From positions 1-35,187 of the forward strand of contig BLLX01000015.1 in the NCBI GenBank assembly GCA_011959405.1: a stretch of 35,187 bases of DNA. Direction: 5' to 3'. Source of the DNA: Muribaculaceae bacterium (GTDB taxonomy: Bacteria; Bacteroidota; Bacteroidia; Bacteroidales; Muribaculaceae). Shown piece by piece: positions 8,031 to 15,188 of this stretch (position 1 is its first letter; each line of letters begins with the position of its first letter). The notes under the pieces were generated by a model. That model was given only the letters and a program-made list of their open reading frames with translations. It made no database searches and was not told the origin of the DNA. A program made the position numbers and the translations under genes.

Positions 8031-8134
8031 ATTATACCTTATCTGATATAATAATATTGGTGGTAAAATTAATTATACCCCCTATGGTATAATGTGAGAT
8101 ATTTGTATTAACTTTGCACCCGAAAAGGTATAAA
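8031..8134 (+). promoter_or_regulatory. hip promoter with three evenly spaced HipB-type operators
   Basis: ATTATACC-N6-GGTATAAT (8072-8093) is perfect; ATTATACC-N6-GATATAAT (8031-8052) has one mismatch; TTTGCACC-N6-GGTATAAA (8113-8134) is degenerate. Centres are exactly 41 bp apart. The third overlaps the TAACTTTG -7 box (8109-8116) and the expected start of transcription, so HipB binding should autorepress. E. coli HipB binds multiple TATCC-N8-GGATA palindromes (family knowledge). Confidence 0.65.
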
Positions 8135-8204
8135 TGAAGTGTAAGCCGAGTGAAGAATCAAACTTGTTTGATTTATTACGAGGTGTAGTCTTTATTGTAA
8201 AATC

Positions 8205-8435
8205 ATGGATTTTAAACGTTGGATGCTTATGAATAATCTCTCTACTACGGTCAAGATGCTGCGAAAACAGTATAATCTGACGCAAGAGGAGCTTTCGTTG
8301 AAGTCGGGAGTAGGATTGCGCTTTGTGCGAGACCTTGAACAAGGAAAGGAAACGCTGCGTCTTGATAAGGTGAATCAGCTTCTTGATTTCTTCAATTATG
8401 AAATGGTTGCCACTTCTAAAACTGATAATCAATGA
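8205..8435 (+). CDS. hipB: HipB-like XRE antitoxin/repressor
   Basis: A 76-residue HTH protein: KMLRKQYNLTQEELSLKSGVG and LRFVRDLEQGKETLRLDKVNQLLDFF form the XRE domain characteristic of HipB. The ATG at 8205 is used; a second in-frame ATG at 8229 would give a more usual-length HipB. The stop overlaps the next ATG (ATGA at 8432-8435). It is the first gene of a hipB-hipS-hipT order. It should bind the three palindromes upstream and repress the operon. In HipBST systems HipB binds DNA and HipS supplies the main neutralising activity (established for E. coli O127); the equivalent role here is inferred. Confidence 0.85.
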   Translation: MDFKRWMLMNNLSTTVKMLRKQYNLTQEELSLKSGVGLRFVRDLEQGKETLRLDKVNQLLDFFNYEMVATSKTDNQ

Positions 8436-8770
8436 GACAAGCCCGTATATTTTACAAAGACCAATTGGCAGGGATTCTAACAGAAAACGATGCTGGATAT
8501 GAGTTCCGCTATTTGCCGGAATATCTCTCTTTGGAAACGGCTAATGCTGTTAGCCTGACATTGCCTTTACAGGCAGATGCATATACAAGCTCTGTGTTGT
8601 TTCCGTTTTTCGATGGTTTGATACCTGAAGGATGGCTGTTGGATGTTGCACTGCGGAATACAGACATCAGTATTCTTGATCGGATGTCGTTGCTCATGAC
8701 TTGCTGCAAGGATTGTATTGGAGCGGTAAGCGTTATTCCAATGGAAGAAAAGGAGGTGAACCATGTGTAA
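8432..8770 (+). CDS. hipS: HipS-like protein (HipA N-terminal subdomain, stand-alone)
   Basis: A 112-residue protein equivalent to the N-terminal subdomain of HipA: RIFYKDQLAGILTE, FRYLPEYLSL, VSLTLPLQ and FPFFDGLIPEGWLLDVAL. In classical HipA this is part of one polypeptide; in HipBST it is a separate antitoxin, HipS, that occupies the toxin. It overlaps hipB by ATGA and hipT by 8 bp, so the three are coupled. There is no kinase motif. Alternative reading: one HipA split by an early frameshift; the clean start and the hipBST order argue against this. Confidence 0.8.
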   Translation: MRQARIFYKDQLAGILTENDAGYEFRYLPEYLSLETANAVSLTLPLQADAYTSSVLFPFFDGLIPEGWLLDVALRNTDISILDRMSLLMTCCKDCIGAVSVIPMEEKEVNHV

Positions 8771-9695
8771 TTGTCTGTATTGTTATCGTCCACTCTTAAA
8801 GGGGGAAAGGGATATGCACACAGCTTGCATAAAGAAGTTCTTCGGAACAACAACATTGCCTGTTCTTGATTATACGACAGAGCAACTAGACCAGCTTGCT
8901 CTGCAAATCATTCAAGACCAAACCTCTTTGACTGGTGTTCAGCCGAAATTGTCCTTACATTTGAACGAGCATGAAGGCAGTAAGCGATTGACGATTGTCG
9001 GGCTTTGGGGTGGTTATATATGTAAGCCGCAGACCTCTCAATATGAAATGATGCCTGAGGTTGAGGATTTGACTATGCACCTTGCAGAGGTGGCACGTAT
9101 TGGTGTAGTTCCTCACACGCTGATGCGGATGGCGGATGATACTCTATGCTATCTTACCCGTCGAATAGACAGGACGCCTGCCGGAGAAAAGATAGCAATG
9201 GAAGATATGTGCCAATTGACGGAAAGGCAAACAGAGTATAAATACAAGAGCAGTTATGAGCGTATTGGCAAGGCAGTTTTGAAATATTCTTCTTTACCCA
9301 AAATGGATGTTACCAATTTCTTCGAATTGGTGCTTTTCTCTTGGCTGACAGGGAATAACGATATGCATTTGAAAAATTTCTCTTTATATGAAGCGATGGA
9401 TAAGATACGTCTAACCCCTGCTTACGATTTGCTAAATGCGGCTATCATCAATCCCAAAGATGATGAAGAACTGGCATTGACCTTGAATGGTCGGAAGAAA
9501 AAGCTTCAAAAGGAAGACTTTATCAAGGCAGCAGCCACTTTGGGCATAGAGAATGTGATTGTAGAACGACTGATAAATAAGTATGTCAAGCTGTTGCCCA
9601 AGTTTGAGACTGTAATTCAATACTCGTTTCTAAGTGCTGAATTAAAAGTAAAGTATTCTAGACTATTAAGAAAGCAAATAGGCAAGCTTTCGTAA
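8763..9695 (+). CDS. hipT: HipT-like serine/threonine kinase toxin
   Basis: A 310-residue HipA-fold kinase. The N-terminus carries a probable zinc knuckle (C4-x2-C7, H19, C22; ends KKFFG), common in Bacteroidetes HipA C-domains. The Gly-rich loop is S55-L-T57-GVQPK, comparable to the autophosphorylated SIS region of HipT. The catalytic loop is GNNDMHLKN (Asp200) and the metal-binding motif is TPAYDLLN (Asp222). HipT of E. coli O127 phosphorylates tryptophanyl-tRNA synthetase and HipA phosphorylates GltX; the target here is unknown. An AGCTTT-cgt-AAAGCT hairpin overlaps its stop (9685-9699) but lacks a T-tract. Detocs begins 38 bp downstream. Confidence 0.85.
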   Translation: MCNCLYCYRPLLKGERDMHTACIKKFFGTTTLPVLDYTTEQLDQLALQIIQDQTSLTGVQPKLSLHLNEHEGSKRLTIVGLWGGYICKPQTSQYEMMPEVEDLTMHLAEVARIGVVPHTLMRMADDTLCYLTRRIDRTPAGEKIAMEDMCQLTERQTEYKYKSSYERIGKAVLKYSSLPKMDVTNFFELVLFSWLTGNNDMHLKNFSLYEAMDKIRLTPAYDLLNAAIINPKDDEELALTLNGRKKKLQKEDFIKAAATLGIENVIVERLINKYVKLLPKFETVIQYSFLSAELKVKYSRLLRKQIGKLS

Positions 9696-9733
9696 AGCTA
9701 ATAAAATAGAAAATTTTACATAGATAAATAACA

Positions 9734-12700
9734 ATGATAAATAAACGATTTATTCCTCAAATATTAATTCCAAAGATTAAGTCATCTTGGAAAGATTATC
9801 AAGTCATAGAAGCTTTTCTTTCAATGAAAGGAGATAAGAAAAAATGGTCGGAGATTGCATTTACATTGAAATATGCAGAAAATAATGCTTTAATCAATTT
9901 GACTTTGGGGAGTTTGTTTGAATCTCGCCCTATTCTAAGTAGTGTTATATGGGGCAATATGGTGCCCAAGCGGATTGAGGAACTTGGTACAGGTTGGAAT
10001 CGTTATTTCTATAAACCTCAATCGGTCGAAGTCGAAATTAACTGGATATTACAAAGTTTCAAAAAACATAAAAATATTTTAAGGAAATTCATTCCATTAC
10101 GCGATAAGATTGAAAAACATATTCTTTTGGGGGAGTACTCACAAGCAGAATCATTACTGGAAGAATCCTTAAAGAGTATAGGATATACTGTCTGGTATTA
10201 TGAGATGCGACTAACAATAGCTGGACTGCAAAATAATCTGTCAAAAGCAATTGAGATTGTTAGCAATTTTAATACGATTCATAAAGATTTAAAACGAGGA
10301 ATCGTTCCGATAATATTGTCAAATATATTATCAAGAAGTCAGCGTTCTGTTCCCTCTTATGAGTATGATGCAGAGTTGTATTCACGGTACAAAAAAAATA
10401 GAACTGAATTTCAAAATGATCGTTATAATTACTATCTGTTTCGTCTGAACTACTATCAAAATTATAATATAGATGACCTTTCTGTTGCATTAATGATGGA
10501 AAGTTTGAATTCTGTGATAGATAGGTATATATTAATGAATTATATTCTGCGATCTTATATAATAAAAGATACAAAGAAAAAAGATGCTGTAAATGAGTTT
10601 GCATTAGTGCTTTATAATATAACCTCAGATCGTTGTTGGATACCATATATTTTGCTTAAACCTCACAATAAACTGCCTGAAGGATATTATGATAAGGATT
10701 TTATATCTATACTTGATAAATACTATACAGGAGAATACGATAAAGTGATTTCTGAATGTGGAATATTTATATCTAATAAACCGTATCATTTTGATGTTTT
10801 AAAGTTGTACTGCAGGGCTTTGCTTTTTAAGAATAATGGCTTTAGGCAAATAGTAAATAGTGCTGATTCTGTTCTGAATGAAGTTGCAAAATTGATTTAT
10901 TCCGTGATGACGGAACAGGATAATGCAATAAGCCTAGATTTATTATATCAACGTTGTAAAAATTTGTATGGTTTAAGTTTTGCATGTGGATTAGATTATT
11001 ATATAAAAGAAGAAAAAAAATGGGAGAAAGATCCGTGGCTTCATTTATCTACTATGAGTTGTTTTGATCCGCTTTTTACTACTGCTTTTGAAAATAATGC
11101 AGAAAAACTAACATATTTGGATTTGGGACTAAAATATGGTGAAGGATCTGTAGTTATACCATATCAGAAAAGAAGAGTAGAGAAATTAACAACTGAGGAA
11201 TCTAAAGTTGTTGACTACATACGTGAAGTGGATAATGCGAAAATTACTTTCGAGAACAAAGAATATGAAAAGGCAATAGGACTATGGAATTCTATAATTG
11301 AAAAAAATACTGAATATATACCTACTGTACAAGCATCCGTGGAATATACTTTTATGTCGTACATAAATATGGGAGTAGCGTTTCGACAAAAAGCTATTCG
11401 TTTTTATGTAGAGAAGTATATTGAAAATAAAGCTTTTGTATCAAAAGTGGATACAAGACAATTCATGATGGATATTAAGAATTCAAGATATGATGGCTTA
11501 AAGAATGATATTGATTTTTTGATATTTATATTCCTAAACGCAGAGAACTATCCTCAAAAACAGTTTGTGTTAGAAAGTTATTGTAAATATGAAAATGTAA
11601 TTTATCCATCAGATTTATTGGATAAATTTAAAAAGAGAGACCCTAGGAAAGTGGAATTGTTTCTATTTCTACTTGTCACAGATGATTTATTGTATCATCA
11701 CTATAAGTTAAAAAGTACATTGGAGGTGCTTGATGAAAAAATTAAGATTGCTAGTTTTCTGAAAAGTAAATTTCCTCAAAATAATTTATATTCTAATATG
11801 TGTACAGAATTAATGCATGAAATTGTCGCATATAGAGGAATGAAGAAATTAGACGATAGTAAGATTTTTGTAAATGAAGATGCAATAATGAAGTATGAAT
11901 TATGTAAAATTGATGATTTGTATGACAGGTTTAAGAAACAGGCTGCCCTGGTACGCAGTAATAGGGTTTTTGTGCTGGTTAATGGTTCTGATTTTTCGCA
12001 TAATAATGCAGTAGACTTAATTGATGATATTGCTACTTACTCTAATAATGCAATTGAAGAAGTTGCACTTCAAATTTTTAACGTAATAAGATATGCATTC
12101 TTGAAGAGTAGATTTGGTTTAGGAACATATTTAAGTACACGAATTAGACATGGAGTATTTGAGGGGGAATTACGATCTGATTTTGAGCGATTGAATCTAA
12201 TACTGAACCAGTCTGGACAACAATATATGCCATCTGATTATTGGTCTGTTGAATACTCTTTGGATTTAGAAATGCGTGAGAACTTGTATCGTGCGCAAGT
12301 TAAATTTTCTAAGGATATAGATTTTCTTATAACTTCGTTTAAAGATACAGTTATTCAAATTCGTGTAGACGAAGATGACGAGAAAATAGGAGAATTTGAT
12401 TATGTTGTAGATACGAAAGAGTTGTGTAATCGTCTGATGGATGTCGAATTTAAAACTCAAGATCGGGAGTCGTTTTGTAAGGGTGTAATGGCTTATCTTT
12501 GGGAAATAACCGAGAGACGATTAGAAAATATTAGAGAGAGAATCTCTAATCAATTGAAACCGGATATATTGGGACATTTGCAAACATTAGAACTTAGTTT
12601 TGATTCCCTTTCTGGTCATAAGACTTTGAATGCAGATTTAAAAACTGCAGTTAACAATGCGAGAGCAGCTTTGATAAATAAGTTGACGAAAGTAGAAAAA

Positions 12701-13231
12701 TGGTTTCATAGACAAGAAACCAAATTTGAAGATTTTGATATTGAGAATCATATTCGTATGACTATGGAGCAAGCAGCAAGATATTATTCAGATATTCAAT
12801 TTGAAATGAATGTAAAAATGGTATCTTTACCTACTCAGATACGTTCTGAATATAGTTCTTCTATGTTTGACTTGTTTTTTATTTTTCTGACAAATATGTT
12901 GAAATATAGCAAGAGTACAAACCCAAGAATTTTCCAAATAAATTCTCAAATGATGGATGATAGTGTCATAAAAATATCATTAATAAATGATATTCAAACT
13001 GGTATTCAAGAAAATGAACTGAATCATATTTTAGAGAGGAAGATGAATGATATTGCAAAGTTGCAGCAGGAAGGTGGTAGTGGTTTGGTGAAAGCTATGA
13101 CTATTGTGAAATATGATTTTGGTAACACGAATAATACTTTTACTATCCAAGCTATTGAAGGTAAATGTATTGTTGATGTATTGTTTAATATAAAAGATAT
13201 GTTGGTTGATGAAAAAAATATTGTTAGTTGA
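9734..13231 (+). CDS. dtcA: Detocs sensor kinase DtcA (TPR-like array plus histidine kinase core)
   Basis: A 1165-residue protein without transmembrane segments. The first roughly 900 residues are alpha-helical and repeat-like (for example HILLGEYSQAESLLEESLKS and TFENKEYEKAIGLWNSIIEK), consistent with TPRs. A dimerisation/phospho-acceptor helix is likely at LKPDILGHLQTLEL (His948). The HATPase domain follows: N-box FLTNMLKYS (Asn1054), a degenerate G1 region and a G2 loop GGSGLVKA (1114-1119). Gene order TPR-kinase, lone receiver, receiver-phosphorylase is that of Detocs (Rousset and colleagues, 2023), where the kinase senses infection and phosphorylates DtcB and DtcC. The stop overlaps dtcB by 23 bp. 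Highly AT-rich, indicating transfer. Confidence 0.85.
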   Translation: MINKRFIPQILIPKIKSSWKDYQVIEAFLSMKGDKKKWSEIAFTLKYAENNALINLTLGSLFESRPILSSVIWGNMVPKRIEELGTGWNRYFYKPQSVEVEINWILQSFKKHKNILRKFIPLRDKIEKHILLGEYSQAESLLEESLKSIGYTVWYYEMRLTIAGLQNNLSKAIEIVSNFNTIHKDLKRGIVPIILSNILSRSQRSVPSYEYDAELYSRYKKNRTEFQNDRYNYYLFRLNYYQNYNIDDLSVALMMESLNSVIDRYILMNYILRSYIIKDTKKKDAVNEFALVLYNITSDRCWIPYILLKPHNKLPEGYYDKDFISILDKYYTGEYDKVISECGIFISNKPYHFDVLKLYCRALLFKNNGFRQIVNSADSVLNEVAKLIYSVMTEQDNAISLDLLYQRCKNLYGLSFACGLDYYIKEEKKWEKDPWLHLSTMSCFDPLFTTAFENNAEKLTYLDLGLKYGEGSVVIPYQKRRVEKLTTEESKVVDYIREVDNAKITFENKEYEKAIGLWNSIIEKNTEYIPTVQASVEYTFMSYINMGVAFRQKAIRFYVEKYIENKAFVSKVDTRQFMMDIKNSRYDGLKNDIDFLIFIFLNAENYPQKQFVLESYCKYENVIYPSDLLDKFKKRDPRKVELFLFLLVTDDLLYHHYKLKSTLEVLDEKIKIASFLKSKFPQNNLYSNMCTELMHEIVAYRGMKKLDDSKIFVNEDAIMKYELCKIDDLYDRFKKQAALVRSNRVFVLVNGSDFSHNNAVDLIDDIATYSNNAIEEVALQIFNVIRYAFLKSRFGLGTYLSTRIRHGVFEGELRSDFERLNLILNQSGQQYMPSDYWSVEYSLDLEMRENLYRAQVKFSKDIDFLITSFKDTVIQIRVDEDDEKIGEFDYVVDTKELCNRLMDVEFKTQDRESFCKGVMAYLWEITERRLENIRERISNQLKPDILGHLQTLELSFDSLSGHKTLNADLKTAVNNARAALINKLTKVEKWFHRQETKFEDFDIENHIRMTMEQAARYYSDIQFEMNVKMVSLPTQIRSEYSSSMFDLFFIFLTNMLKYSKSTNPRIFQINSQMMDDSVIKISLINDIQTGIQENELNHILERKMNDIAKLQQEGGSGLVKAMTIVKYDFGNTNNTFTIQAIEGKCIVDVLFNIKDMLVDEKNIVS

Positions 13232-13658
13232 AGATTATGAAGAAAAAGCTAGTAATATACTAGCTTTCCTTAGGCAGGAGTTTTCTAATTATGAAGTTAC
13301 TCATTGCGCATCGTATAATTCTGCACAAGAAGAAATTTTTGAACGTGGGAGTGATTACTCTCTGATATTATTGGATATGTCTATGTCAACCTATGACTTG
13401 TCTACAGATGCAAGTGGTGGTTTGCCAGAACCTTCTGCAGGTCAATATATTCTTGAAGGTATGTTTCTTCGACAAATTATGACCCCAGTCATTGTAGTTA
13501 CAATGTATAACGTGTTTGGTCGTAAACAATTGGATGCTTTTGATATTGATCTTAAGAATGATTATCCTCAAAATTATAAATCATATATATATTATTCTTC
13601 GCAAAAAAATGATTGGAAGAATCAATTAAAAAAACAAATAAAAGAAATTATAGCATGA
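13209..13658 (+). CDS. dtcB: Detocs stand-alone receiver protein DtcB
   Basis: A 149-residue single receiver domain: acidic pocket Glu8-Asp9 in LLVEDYEE, phospho-acceptor Asp56 in LILLDMSM, conserved Thr region IVVTMYN and a late YSSQKNDWK segment shared with DtcC (YSRKNNEWK). There is no output domain. In Detocs the lone receiver draws phosphate off the kinase and prevents accidental activation of the effector (established for the characterised system). The ATG at 13209 is preferred over the adjacent TTG at 13206. It overlaps dtcA by 23 bp and its TGA overlaps the dtcC ATG (ATGA), so expression is tightly coupled. Confidence 0.88.
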   Translation: MKKILLVEDYEEKASNILAFLRQEFSNYEVTHCASYNSAQEEIFERGSDYSLILLDMSMSTYDLSTDASGGLPEPSAGQYILEGMFLRQIMTPVIVVTMYNVFGRKQLDAFDIDLKNDYPQNYKSYIYYSSQKNDWKNQLKKQIKEIIA

Positions 13659-14899
13659 TCCAAATTTTAATATTAGACGACAGTCAAGACAAAAGAAATT
13701 CGCTTAAATCTGTTATTCAACCTTTATTCCCTCAGGGTGAAATAGTAATTGACGAGGCTGATTGTTTGGTTGATGGTAGAGAGTTGCTTCAGGAAAAGAC
13801 ATATGATATGCTCATTCTTGATATGGTACTTCCTGAGCATCGGGAAGATTTAGAAACTGAGATGAATAGACGTGGTGGTGTAGAGTTATTGGAGGAAATA
13901 TACATTAATCAAAGTATAAAGAAGCCAATCCAAATAATTGGCTTGACTGAATATGAGGAAGAATTTTCTGAACAGCAGAAGGAATTTAAGGATAAATTGT
14001 GGTATTTGTTGTTTTATTCGCGGAAAAATAACGAATGGAAAGTTCAACTCAAAGATAAAGTCTGTCAATTAGGACAAATGAAGAAAGATTTAGAAGCATC
14101 CATTAAAAATAGCAATACTCATGATTTGGGGATTATTTGTGCATTGAATGAGGAATTCATAATGATGCAAAAGGCTTTTGTTGGGTGTGATTGGAAGTCG
14201 ATACAAGTAGAAGGACTTCCATATGTATTTAAGACGACCAAGATTACAGGTAGTCATTTGAAAGATTATAGTATTATAGCGGCATGTGCAAATAAACCTG
14301 GCATTTGTGCAACATCAATTCTAGCCTCTACATTGTATAATCATTTTGGAGTAGATACAATTTTTATGACAGGTATTACTGCGGGGGTAGATAATGGTGA
14401 TATTGCACTAGATGATATCATTATAGCTGATGCAATACATGATTATGCTTCGGGTAAGCTTAAAGAACAGGTATCTGGCGATATTAAATTTTTAAAAGAA
14501 ATGAATCAGATACATGCAAATCATAGTTTGATAGCATTGGTGGCTGAGTTTATATCTGATCCAGATCATCTAAGAAATATAAACGAGTCCATTCATGATG
14601 CTAATTTAAAAGATGAAAAATCAAACGTATCTGCTTGTATAGCCAAAACAGTATGTGGTCCTTTTGTTGTCGCTTCTTCGTCTGTTGTAAAAGATTTGCA
14701 AGAAGATGAACGCAAATTGCAAGCGCTTGATATGGAGGGGTTTGCTCTTTATGCAACAGCTCATACTCTTGGTAAAAAAGCTCTTTGGATTAAAGCGGTA
14801 TCTGACTTTGCCGATATAAAGAAAGCTGACGGACATCATAAAACTTGTTGTTTTGCAAGTGCTACTTTCTTATATGAATTTATTAGAGAAATGCTATAG
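13655..14899 (+). CDS. dtcC: Detocs effector DtcC (receiver fused to nucleoside phosphorylase)
   Basis: A 414-residue two-domain protein. The receiver, residues 1-150, has Asp8/Asp9 in ILDDS and phospho-acceptor Asp56 in LILDMVLPE. The PNP/UDP-phosphorylase domain, 155-414, shows LGIICALNEEF, the FMTGITAGV phosphate/nucleoside loop, LDMEGFALYA (Asp359-Met-Glu361) and VSDFAD with the probable catalytic Asp384. DtcC of Detocs cleaves ATP to adenine and ribose triphosphate when phosphorylated, causing abortive infection (established for the family). The start is set by the ATGA overlap with dtcB; an in-frame upstream ATG at 13613 would add 14 residues inside dtcB. Last gene of the set. Confidence 0.9.
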   Translation: MIQILILDDSQDKRNSLKSVIQPLFPQGEIVIDEADCLVDGRELLQEKTYDMLILDMVLPEHREDLETEMNRRGGVELLEEIYINQSIKKPIQIIGLTEYEEEFSEQQKEFKDKLWYLLFYSRKNNEWKVQLKDKVCQLGQMKKDLEASIKNSNTHDLGIICALNEEFIMMQKAFVGCDWKSIQVEGLPYVFKTTKITGSHLKDYSIIAACANKPGICATSILASTLYNHFGVDTIFMTGITAGVDNGDIALDDIIIADAIHDYASGKLKEQVSGDIKFLKEMNQIHANHSLIALVAEFISDPDHLRNINESIHDANLKDEKSNVSACIAKTVCGPFVVASSSVVKDLQEDERKLQALDMEGFALYATAHTLGKKALWIKAVSDFADIKKADGHHKTCCFASATFLYEFIREML

Positions 14900-14953
14900 G
14901 TAAAGGATGCTTCGATATAAACAAACTAATCTTGGTTATCGAATATAATTCAC

Positions 14954-14961
14954 TATATTTG
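14954..14961 (+). promoter_or_regulatory. -7 promoter box of the restriction-modification operon
   Basis: TATATTTG with a weak TTGG -33 about 18 bp upstream, 22 bp before the HTH gene ATG at 14984. It is the only clear promoter seen for the HTH-hsdR-hsdM-rhuM genes. Confidence 0.55.
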
Positions 14962-14983
14962 CACTATAAAATCGCATCAAAGA

Positions 14984-15187
14984 ATGAAATTGAATAGAAT
15001 AAAGGCTGTATTATCTGAAAAAGGTATCTCTCAGACATGGTTGGCTAAGAAACTCGACAAGAGTTTCAGTATGGTAAATGCTTATGCCTGTAATAGGATT
15101 CAACCGAATTTGGAAACCTTGCAACAGATAGCAGAGATATTGCAGGTCGATTTGAAGGATTTGATAACCGACAAAAAGGATAGGTGA
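14984..15187 (+). CDS. XRE-family HTH regulator of the type I RM operon
   Basis: A 67-residue Cro/CI-type protein. The HTH reads GISQTWLAKKLDKSFSMVNAYACNRIQPNLETLQQIAEIL, then the usual LQVDLKDLI end. Small XRE proteins often precede hsdR in Bacteroidetes and are thought to act like controller proteins that delay restriction. Its stop lies 1 bp before the hsdR ATG, so it is the operon leader and probably autoregulatory. The two similar palindromes at 21084-21146 are possible targets; that is inference. Confidence 0.8.
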   Translation: MKLNRIKAVLSEKGISQTWLAKKLDKSFSMVNAYACNRIQPNLETLQQIAEILQVDLKDLITDKKDR

Positions 15188-15188
15188 T

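Noticed and set aside
7719-8051. Plus-strand frame of 110 codons between element A and hipB
   Set aside because: Cysteine-rich, low-complexity translation, contains the palindromes and runs into the first HipB operators; no promoter box fits its start.
8432-9695. hipA broken by a frameshift into two pieces
   Set aside because: The split lies at the natural subdomain boundary, the second gene starts with a zinc-knuckle region, and the order matches hipBST.
9734-13231. Reading the 1165-aa protein as an ordinary hybrid sensor kinase for metabolism
   Set aside because: No periplasmic sensor or membrane segments, and it is followed by a lone receiver and a receiver-phosphorylase fusion, the Detocs order.
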